Source: Myxococcales bacterium
GTDB taxonomy: Bacteria > Myxococcota_A > Polyangia > Nannocystales > Nannocystaceae
DNA: 64,000 bases
Assembly: GCA_020633315.1 (NCBI GenBank)
Contig: JACKDV010000008.1
Coordinates: 186,001 to 250,000, forward strand
Reading direction: 5' to 3'
Made by a program: the position numbers and the translations under genes. Positions 57,601 to 64,000 of the stretch are shown piece by piece. Each line of letters opens with the position of its first letter. Position 1 is the stretch's first letter. The notes under the pieces are model-generated. The model saw only the letters and a list, made by a program, of their open reading frames with translations, had not been told where the DNA came from and ran no database searches.

Positions 57601-60600
57601 GGCCAGCATGGTGCTCGACAGCGGCAGCTCGGCGAGGCGGTCGAGCACCTCGCCGAGCTCGGCCCGTCGATCGCTGCGCTCGTACAGCCGCGCCAGCTCG
57701 AGCAGGGCGCGCTGCGACTCGGGGCTGCGCTGCAGGGCGTGCTTGAGGATCTGCTCGGCCTCCTCGAAGCGGCGCTGCTCGATGAAGCTGCGGGCCGCGA
57801 GCGCGGCGGCCTCGGCCGCCCGGGGGGCAAGCAGGCCGTCGCCGCGGGCGGCCTCCACCAGGGCCTGGGCCGCCTCGTCCTTGCGATCGAGGCGGTTGAG
57901 CAGCCGACCCAGGCCGTCCCACGCGGTGCTGAGGCTGCTGTCGATCTGCAGGGCCTCGCGGTAGCGGGTCTCGGCCTCGGCCTCGTGATCGTCGTGGGGG
58001 GCGAGCACGTCGGCGAGCAGGGTGAGCAGGGCGGGGCGGCGGCCGATGTCGAGCTCCTCGAGCCGCCGCAGCAGGCGGGCGCGTACGTTGACCACCGAGT
58101 CCACCCCCGACAGCAGCACGCGCGCGCGGGCCCCCGCGGCAGCGTGGGCCTCGGGGTCGGCGAGGTAGGCCTCGAGGTAGTGGGGCGCGGCGTCGTGGGG
58201 GCGTGACAGCGGGCCGTCGAGCAGCTCGGCGATCCGCAGGTCCACGGCGGCCCGGCGGGCGCTGTGCTCGGGCAGGGCCAGCGCGCGGAGCTGGAGCACG
58301 CGCACCAGGTCGTCGTGTCGACGGGTGCGCCGGTACCAGCGGGCGAGGGTCACCAGCCCCTCGTCGGGCAGCGCGTTCCAGCGCTCGAGGTGCTCGTACA
58401 GCCGCGCGGCCCGGCCCTCGTCCTCGAGGTGATCGCGGACCACCCGGGCCAGGGTGGTGAGCAGGGCCAGGCGCGAGGCCCGAGGGGCCTCCTCGGGATC
58501 GGCCAGCTCGAGCTCGGGCGCGAGCTCCTGCTCGAGCACCACGGTGAGATCGACGTAGCGGCCCTGCTGCTCGAGGTTGGTGATCAGCTCCTGGCGGAGC
58601 TGGTCGGCCAGCTCGCGCTCCTCGTCGCTGCTGCCGAGCTCGTCGATGCCCAGGCGCAGGGCCTGCTCGGCCCGGGCCGGATCGTGCAGCGCCTCGCGGT
58701 AGAGATCGGCGATCTCGTGCAGCAGGCGGGCGCGCGCCAGGCCGTGGCGGCGCGGCAGCAGGGACTCGAGCATCGCCACCAGCTCGGGGAAGCGGTCGTG
58801 CTCGCGGTACAGCAAGGCCAGCACATCCACGCTGGCCTGGCGATCGGGGGCCTCGGCCACCACCGCGGCCAGATCCTCCATCGCCTCCAGGGGGCGCTCG
58901 AGCGGCCCGATGAGCAGGCGCGCGCGCTCCTCGAGGGCCTCGATGCGCGACGTGCCGCTCTGGCGGGCGGCGACCGAGGCGAGCAGCCGCACGCGCTGCT
59001 CGGGCTCGTCGGCGCGGCTGTGCAGCTCGTCGATGCGGGCCTGGGCCTTGGTGTCGCCGGGCACCCGCTGCACCACGCGCTTGAGCAGGGCCATCGCGCG
59101 CACCACCTGGTCTTGGGCGATGGCCGCGTCGGCGGCCCGGTGGGCGAGGGCGGCATAGGCCGCGTCGCCCATGCGCACGTGCTCGAGCACTCGCTCGCTC
59201 AGCTCGATGGCGCGGCGCAGGTCCTTGCGGGCGAAGTGGTGATCGAGCAGCGGCAGCAGCAGGTCGGGATCGGTGGGCGCCAGCTCGAGCGCGGCGTCGA
59301 GGTGCTGGGCCGCGGTGGCGGGATCGCCCAGCACCTCGGAGGCCACGTGGGCCAGGTGCTTGAGGGTGGCCACCTTGTCCTCGGGATCGGTGCTCGCGGC
59401 CACGCGGCGGCCGAGCAGCGCCAGCACCTCGGGCCAGCACTGGTGCGACTCCAGGGCCTCGAGCAGCCGCCCGAAGGTCTCGGGATCGTCGAGGTAGTCG
59501 GCGGCCCGGGTGGCGAGCAGCTCGGCCGCAGCGCGGCGATCGAGGGGCTCGGCGATGCCCACGAACAGCTCGGCCCGGTCGCGCCCGGGCAGCTCGTAGC
59601 GATCGGCGACCGCGTCGAGGTGGGCGCTCAGCTCGTCCTGCAGGCGCTCGGCGTGGCTGCCCCGCTGGGCCAGGTGCCGGGCGAGGGCGCGGTGGAGGTG
59701 GGGGGAGCCGGGCTGGACCGCGATGGCGGCGTCGAGCAGGCGATCGCTGCGATCGTCGAGGGGCAGGCCCTGCGCGTGGGCGTCGTCGGCCAGCGCGACC
59801 AGGTCGGCCAGCGCGGCGTCGTCCCCCGCGGTCCCCACCAGCTCCACGAGCGCGGGCCAGCCTTCGGCCACCAGCGCGGTGAGCTCGGCCTGCAGCGCCT
59901 CGCGGGTCACCCGGAGCACCAGCGGGGGGCTGCTCAGCTCGAGCGCCAGCTCCATCGCGGGGGCGAGCAGGCGCTGGGCGTGCTCGCCTCGGGTGCTGCG
60001 GGCCGCGGCCAGCAGGTGCTCCACGCAGGGCTCGCCGCGCCCCACCAGCCGCGCCAGGCGTCGCACCAGGGTCTCGTCGGGCGCCCCCGCCCGCAGGCGC
60101 TCGTCGATGCGCCGCAGCTCGTCGTCCTCGAGCCCGAGCTGCCTCACCGCCCAGTCGCGCAGGTCGAGCAGTTCCTCGCTCGCCGCGGCGACGGCCGAGA
60201 TCCGATCGAGGGCCCGGTGCGTGCGGCTGGCATCGCCCACCTCGGCCGCGGCCAGGGCCAGCTCGGTGGCCAGGGCATCACGCTCGGGCCCCGGCACCAT
60301 GCCCTCGATCGCGGCATCGAGCGCGACCAGGTAGGGCAGCAGCGAGTGGGTGCGCTCGGCCAGGTGCTTGAGGGTGGACAGCAGCAGCTCGTCGGTGGGG
60401 CGATCCGACAGCGCCTCCGCCACCATGGTGCGGGCCCCCGTCACGTCGCCCAGGGTGTCGGCGCGCAGCATCGCCTCGGCACGCAGCTCCTTGGCCGAGA
60501 GCTCGCGCCCGAGGCCGTGGCGCAGCTCGGTGCGGGCGGCGGCCTCCTGGCGAGAGTCGCCGACCGCGGTGGCCAGGGCCAGCCAGGCACGCGCCGCATC

Positions 60601-63600
60601 CACGTGCTCGGGGGTGCCGCGGGGGAAGCCGCGCGCGGCGGTGGTGGCATGGGGCAGGGCCTCGCGCTCGCGGCCGAGCTCGCCCAGCTGCTGCGCGAGC
60701 GCGAGCTGGGCCTCGAGCCGCGCCGGGCCGTCGGGCGCATGGGCGATGATCCCTCGCAGCGCTCGCAGGCGGTTGGGGGCGTCGCCCAGGGCCTGCGCCG
60801 CCTCGGCGAGCAGCTCGTAGGTGGGCAGCGGGGCGTGGCGCTGGTTGAGCAGCGGCAGCAGCAGGTCGCGCGCGCGCTCGGGTCGATCGCGGGTGATGTC
60901 GTGGCGGGCCAGCACCAGGCTGGGCTCCACCCGCCGCGGATCCCGGCTCGGCAGCGCGGGCAGGGCTCGCTCCCAGCGGGTGATCGCCCGGGCCTCGTTG
61001 CCTTCGGCGTGGTCCCGGGCCGCGAGCACGAGCAGCGCATCCACGTCGTCGGGATCGAGCTGGTGGAGCTCCTCGTACAGGGCCAGCCGCTCGGGATCCT
61101 CGTGGGGCGAGTCGTCGTCGCGGCGGTGCTGGGCCAGCAGGTCGCGCAGGGCTCGGGCCCGATCCTCGGGGTCGAGCTCGGGGTGATGGGCCACGCGCTG
61201 CAGGGCCAGGCCGAGTCGCTCGCGGTCGCCTGCGGTCCGTGCCGCCTGCTCGAGGGCGATCACCAGCTCCTTGTCGTCGGGGCACAGCTCGAGGGCCGCG
61301 GCCAGCCACACCGCCGCGTTGCGGGGGGCCGCATGGCGGGCGGCCCGGGCCAGCCACTGCGCCCGCGTGGCTCCCTGGTGGGCATCGGCGATCGTGCGCG
61401 CCAGGGTCGAGGCCTCGTCGGTCTGGCCGCGGTGCTCCAGGGCGTCGACCAGCGCGGCCGCCAGCTCGGGCTCGTTGCGCGCGCCCAGGTGCTCGACCGC
61501 GGGGCGGAGCTGCTCGATGGCCTCGCCGTGGTGGCCCGCCCGCAGCAGCAGCAGCCCCAGGGATGCCCAGCGCTGCTCGTCCTCGAGGGGCAGCCCCAGC
61601 CGGGGATCGCGGAGCAGCGGCGCCTGGGTGTCGGGGTCGTCCGCGAGGGCCGAGCGCAGGCGGGTCGCGCTGCGATCCCCCGCGCGAGACTCGATCCACC
61701 CCAGGGCCAGGGCGAGCTCCGCCGAGCGGGGCCGGAGCTGCAGCGCCCGCTCCAGCGCCGCGCGAGCGCCCGCGAGATCGTCGTGCGCCAGGTGACGCAG
61801 GGCGAGCTCCACCCGAGCCGCGTGCTCGCCGTCGTCGTCGCCGCGGGCGGCCCGGGCCTCGGCCAGCGCGATCCAGGGCTCGCGCTCGTCGTCGCCGGCC
61901 AGCTCGACCAGCGCCTCCAGGGCGGGGCGGGGATCGTCGAGGCGCTCGGCCGCGCGCTCGAGGTCGGCGCGGCGCTGCAGATCGTCGCGGCGTCGTCGGG
62001 CGCGGTCGAGCAGGGCCTGGCCGCTGCGCGGGCCGTCGTCCACGTCGGCGAGGCGATCGACCAGCGCATCGCGGTCCTCGGGCGGCGCCATCGACAGCGC
62101 GAGCACCAGCAGGTCGGGCTCGAGGCGGGTGCTCACCTCCTCGAGGGCCGGCTCGAGGCTCTGCCACGCCCGGCGCGGCTCGCCGCCCTCGAGCAGCAGT
62201 CGGGCCTGCTCCAGGCGCAGGCGCACGCGGTCCTCGGGATCGTCGGTGCGCTCGGCCAGCGCTCCCATCAGCGACGCCGCGCGCTCGGGTCGCCCGTGCT
62301 CGCGCTCGAGGGCCGACAGCTCCAGCGCCAGCTCGCGCGACTGGGGGTGGTCGCGGACCAGCGCGCGCAGCTCGACCACCGCCAGCTCGCGCTGGGCCTC
62401 GTCGTCGCTCGCCAGCAGGGCGTCGACCAGCGCGCGGCGCAGCACGTCGGCGCGCTCGGGTCGGGCCAGGGGGATCAACGCGCGCAGCAGCTCGATGGTC
62501 GTGCTCGGCTCCTCGGTGGCGCGGGCCGACTCGAGCGCCGCCTCCACGAGCTCGTCGTCGTCGGCCTCGGTCGCCATCACCTCGAGCCACAGCGGCTGGG
62601 CCTCGCGGGGATGCCCGGCGCGATCGAGCGCGCCCGCGACCCCGGCGAGCACGCTGGCTCGCTCGGCGCCCCGCTCGGTCGCCTCGAGCACGCGGTGGAG
62701 CTGGGCCAGCGCCTCCGCGGGCACGGGGGCGAGCGCCCGGGCCAGGCACGCCCGCGCGCCGGCCTCGAGCTCGGCGAGCCCGGGGTCGTCGAGGCAGCGA
62801 TCCACCAGTGGGATCAGCAGGCCGATGCCCGCCTCTCGCTCGTCGAGGCGATCGACCAGGGTCACCGCGAGGGCGAGCTCGAGCTGCGCCTGCCGACGCG
62901 GCGGGTGGGGCATCCGGCACTCCGCGGCCAGCCGTCGCGCCAGCGCTCGATCGTCACCGGCCTGGCCCAGGGCGATCACCAGGGCTCGCGACGCCGCCTC
63001 GTCGCGCGGCACCTCGTGCAGCCAGGCGCCCAGCGCCCTCGCACTGCGCTCGGGGTCGATGCGTCGCGACAGCCCCACCAGCCACTGCAGCGCGGCCACG
63101 CGAGCCGGGTGATCGTCGGGCAGCGCATCGGCCAGGCGCTCGAGCTCGGCCGCCGCCGCGGCGCGATCGCGGTCCTCGATCGCGGAGCGGATCCGATCGA
63201 GCTGGGCCTCCCACCGCCCGGGGGCGCGCGGCGGCTCGCGGGGGATGGGGCTGGCCTCGGCCCCCTCGCCGCGTCGCACCAGCGCGAGCACGGCCCGGCG
63301 CTCCTCCAGCACCAAGCCCTGCAGCACCAGGCCGCCGAGATCCGGGGCGCGCCAGCCCGCCAGCACGAACGGTCGCAGCAGGGCCGCGCGCACCGGGTCG
63401 AGCACGCGGGCGCTGGGATCCTCGGGGTCGGGGCTGCCGCCCAGCCGCGCCGCGAGCTCGTGCCACAGCGCACCCACGTCGAGCCGGCCCTCGCCCAGCC
63501 GCCAGCTCTGCCACGGCCTCACCACCAGCTTGCGCCCGCGGGGCAGCAGCCGCACCGTCACGATCAGCCACTGCGGGCGTCCCTCGTGGTGGCCCCACAG

Positions 63601-63972
63601 CCGCAGGCACGGCGCGATCGGGGCCCCGGGCTCCGGGGCGATCACCGACAGCTCGATGCCCTCGATGCGCAGCCCCTGCACCTCGCTGCCCGCGATCCGC
63701 TGCTGCAGCCACGACTGCAGCGCATGGAGCTCGACCTCCAGGCTCAGCGCCCGCGCCCGACAGCGGCGGTGCCGAAAGGCGGCGGGCCCCTGCGCCCGCA
63801 GGGGGAACTCCACGTCGGGGACCTCGGCCTCGTAGCCCGACAGCCGCAGCCCCGCGGCCAGGGTGCGTCGCTCCAGGCGGAGCAGCGCCACCCGGTCGCG
63901 CAGCATCAAGGAGAAGCCGAGGACGTTGCCGACCGAGGGCCGGCCCACCTCGTTCTCCTCGTGCTCCTCCAT
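54607..63972 (-). CDS. Giant TPR-repeat protein, 3121 residues
   Basis: Begins with ATG 63972 near the right edge and ends at 54607. Residues 1-250 form a non-TPR start with alternating strands (FSLMLRDRVALLRLERR, LVVRPWQSWRLGEGRLDVG). Residues 250-2850 are made of helical repeats of about 34 residues with a TPR pattern (such as AAQHLDAALELAPTDPDLLL and RAEQALRLGIDELG). The C-terminal part (2850-3121) is a distinct helical domain (SRMELAETIIEPWRAMLGVD, LRLVLGRLAATMEIPELSFR-like region). No signal peptide, membrane helix or catalytic motif is seen, so it is probably cytoplasmic. Giant TPR proteins of this type are common in myxobacteria. Partners are unknown. Confidence 0.8.
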   Translation of the reverse strand: MEEHEENEVGRPSVGNVLGFSLMLRDRVALLRLERRTLAAGLRLSGYEAEVPDVEFPLRAQGPAAFRHRRCRARALSLEVELHALQSWLQQRIAGSEVQGLRIEGIELSVIAPEPGAPIAPCLRLWGHHEGRPQWLIVTVRLLPRGRKLVVRPWQSWRLGEGRLDVGALWHELAARLGGSPDPEDPSARVLDPVRAALLRPFVLAGWRAPDLGGLVLQGLVLEERRAVLALVRRGEGAEASPIPREPPRAPGRWEAQLDRIRSAIEDRDRAAAAAELERLADALPDDHPARVAALQWLVGLSRRIDPERSARALGAWLHEVPRDEAASRALVIALGQAGDDRALARRLAAECRMPHPPRRQAQLELALAVTLVDRLDEREAGIGLLIPLVDRCLDDPGLAELEAGARACLARALAPVPAEALAQLHRVLEATERGAERASVLAGVAGALDRAGHPREAQPLWLEVMATEADDDELVEAALESARATEEPSTTIELLRALIPLARPERADVLRRALVDALLASDDEAQRELAVVELRALVRDHPQSRELALELSALEREHGRPERAASLMGALAERTDDPEDRVRLRLEQARLLLEGGEPRRAWQSLEPALEEVSTRLEPDLLVLALSMAPPEDRDALVDRLADVDDGPRSGQALLDRARRRRDDLQRRADLERAAERLDDPRPALEALVELAGDDEREPWIALAEARAARGDDDGEHAARVELALRHLAHDDLAGARAALERALQLRPRSAELALALGWIESRAGDRSATRLRSALADDPDTQAPLLRDPRLGLPLEDEQRWASLGLLLLRAGHHGEAIEQLRPAVEHLGARNEPELAAALVDALEHRGQTDEASTLARTIADAHQGATRAQWLARAARHAAPRNAAVWLAAALELCPDDKELVIALEQAARTAGDRERLGLALQRVAHHPELDPEDRARALRDLLAQHRRDDDSPHEDPERLALYEELHQLDPDDVDALLVLAARDHAEGNEARAITRWERALPALPSRDPRRVEPSLVLARHDITRDRPERARDLLLPLLNQRHAPLPTYELLAEAAQALGDAPNRLRALRGIIAHAPDGPARLEAQLALAQQLGELGREREALPHATTAARGFPRGTPEHVDAARAWLALATAVGDSRQEAAARTELRHGLGRELSAKELRAEAMLRADTLGDVTGARTMVAEALSDRPTDELLLSTLKHLAERTHSLLPYLVALDAAIEGMVPGPERDALATELALAAAEVGDASRTHRALDRISAVAAASEELLDLRDWAVRQLGLEDDELRRIDERLRAGAPDETLVRRLARLVGRGEPCVEHLLAAARSTRGEHAQRLLAPAMELALELSSPPLVLRVTREALQAELTALVAEGWPALVELVGTAGDDAALADLVALADDAHAQGLPLDDRSDRLLDAAIAVQPGSPHLHRALARHLAQRGSHAERLQDELSAHLDAVADRYELPGRDRAELFVGIAEPLDRRAAAELLATRAADYLDDPETFGRLLEALESHQCWPEVLALLGRRVAASTDPEDKVATLKHLAHVASEVLGDPATAAQHLDAALELAPTDPDLLLPLLDHHFARKDLRRAIELSERVLEHVRMGDAAYAALAHRAADAAIAQDQVVRAMALLKRVVQRVPGDTKAQARIDELHSRADEPEQRVRLLASVAARQSGTSRIEALEERARLLIGPLERPLEAMEDLAAVVAEAPDRQASVDVLALLYREHDRFPELVAMLESLLPRRHGLARARLLHEIADLYREALHDPARAEQALRLGIDELGSSDEERELADQLRQELITNLEQQGRYVDLTVVLEQELAPELELADPEEAPRASRLALLTTLARVVRDHLEDEGRAARLYEHLERWNALPDEGLVTLARWYRRTRRHDDLVRVLQLRALALPEHSARRAAVDLRIAELLDGPLSRPHDAAPHYLEAYLADPEAHAAAGARARVLLSGVDSVVNVRARLLRRLEELDIGRRPALLTLLADVLAPHDDHEAEAETRYREALQIDSSLSTAWDGLGRLLNRLDRKDEAAQALVEAARGDGLLAPRAAEAAALAARSFIEQRRFEEAEQILKHALQRSPESQRALLELARLYERSDRRAELGEVLDRLAELPLSSTMLAEVAYRRALQLQPIYERVPGGPQGERARSYLLEALGANPRHAAARRALLALATARREWSIVAHMHYLAIRELPPGAQRAIVHLDLAATYLDHLDDPESAMRNIESALQQAATDVVVANRTAELARRMSDRRGAAERFETIAAEDNDLDDAARARLWLLAADLRMEDDDREAAEAASKRVLDLPSVPQDATAAANRTLERLGPRDPESLTAASSGVLARLDDTPPPEPHERALLLGRLGDIGQALEDEQMVERAHREQRQLAADLDGRAGDSHTAGAVLRDLMAARGEYGPVIDLYERLASGTGAEDPARAAAVLVEAAGYAWRGQASPAQAASLLGQALQHAPQDEAAARMLAELTHEITDAATADAVARELRRVPAEARPPVLRLQLSALASTRGDEDEALALVRPLARPGVPEAVRFEALGRLDALLAARGEHEERRRVLSDLFALGQARSDARAGDLGLELARLQQSEGDRSAARRTGEAARQVAPDHRDLLRMLAELAEQDEDWAALADLYEELSQLAMDDAEQATCLTRAARVLLDHPDAAVDGDPLQLARGLLLRATEIAPDDPGPRVALLPLSFRQARWDEVLERAEEIMRSAGPDEPVLMLAALAEGYHRGDRRLAREIGFRHSAEVCRRWLMPGLQQALDEVAMRGPLPRLDNLLGVGSTLLGGRRHLFEWLGTWASERPPEPGLALGMARLLEARGSGDLARHQFQLAAFLAPRGPVPILVSRLPDARAVGLDLHLLSTAPMESRSILREVLAGLRDHLAGLATQGSVLPAAPHQRSPSWWASRMELAETIIEPWRAMLGVDVPVAWTEQEVPGGIAVRNDRPPRLVLGRLAATMEIPELSFRLAYGTATIALGLGVLDSGSLAPGALLDALVQLANPGHQPTGQAAQALADVLAARDAHNIGLSAGQRAGLMDELAHWLTIDNGVTRFVANLHHARLLLATRLCGHLDGALHAIARDHGLVVDGRVDAGATLRVDDTAWLLRALALR

Positions 63973-64000
63973 GCCCTACCGCGGCCCCGAGCATAGCCCA

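Noticed and set aside
54434..59440. A 1668-codon minus-strand frame in another phase inside the giant TPR gene
   Set aside because: Its product is mostly Arg, Ala, Pro and Gly. The overlapping frame has coherent TPR repeats, so this one is a shadow.
58264..63996. A 1910-codon open frame on the plus strand
   Set aside because: It is antisense to the giant TPR gene. The translation is rich in Gln, Gly, His, Leu and Arg with no domain, which is typical of the complement of G+C-rich coding DNA.

Overview
The window is about 70% G+C, densely packed with genes and rich in overlapping start/stop codons (ATGA, GTGA, TGATG). It carries a bacterial-type Ser/Thr kinase, many TPR proteins, alternative complex III and a caa3-type oxidase. 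Together these suggest a myxobacterium (Myxococcota), perhaps a Nannocystaceae-like lineage. That placement is inferred from gene content; no rRNA or marker alignment was possible.

Layout. 1-7 kb: a truncated ATP-grasp-like gene, a secreted NlpC/P60-like protein, an SPFH membrane protein, a large transmembrane Ser/Thr kinase and a TPR membrane protein. 7-10.3 kb: an argC-argJ-argR operon on the minus strand, in which ArgJ carries a C-terminal domain resembling a degenerate acetylglutamate kinase, with a likely ArgR operator upstream. 10.5-15.3 kb: tRNA-Gly(GCC), then four consecutive genes encoding six thioredoxin-fold domains. 15.4-19 kb: a secreted protein of unknown function, 36-bp tandem repeats, the 5' stump of a TonB-dependent-receptor-like gene, a 134-bp inverted-repeat element, and two hydrolases on the minus strand.

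19.1-35.3 kb is a respiratory supercluster on the plus strand: a small Cys-rich membrane protein, ctaB, a SCO copper chaperone and a monohaem cytochrome c; then actABCDEF (alternative complex III), a low-complexity membrane protein, a second SCO and ctaC-D-E-F (caa3 oxidase). It encodes an almost complete quinol-to-oxygen electron path plus haem and copper delivery. A strong hairpin ends it. 35.4-46 kb: a convergent propeller-like membrane protein, moaA, and a cytochrome c maturation operon (ccmE, ccmF, two unassigned membrane proteins, ccmA, ccmB, ccmC, a CcmD-like and another tiny membrane protein). CcmE has a CxxxY haem site in place of the usual histidine, and no ccmG or ccmH is visible. 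46-49 kb: an acyl-CoA dehydrogenase, murI and a second TPR/two-helix membrane protein. 49.5-53 kb: a TonB-dependent receptor preceded by two mutually exclusive hairpins and followed by four hairpins. 53.2-64 kb, minus strand: a TPR lipoprotein and a 3121-residue TPR protein.

Taken together, the core of the window is a c-type-cytochrome respiratory module. The Ccm genes make the haem proteins (ActA, ActE, CtaC and the monohaem cytochrome), the SCO/CtaB genes equip the oxidase, and the thioredoxin cluster could supply thiol chemistry. The least explained parts are the two extra proteins between ccmF and ccmA, the Cys-rich protein at the head of the cta genes, the ArgJ fusion, and the inverted-repeat element beside the truncated receptor gene.
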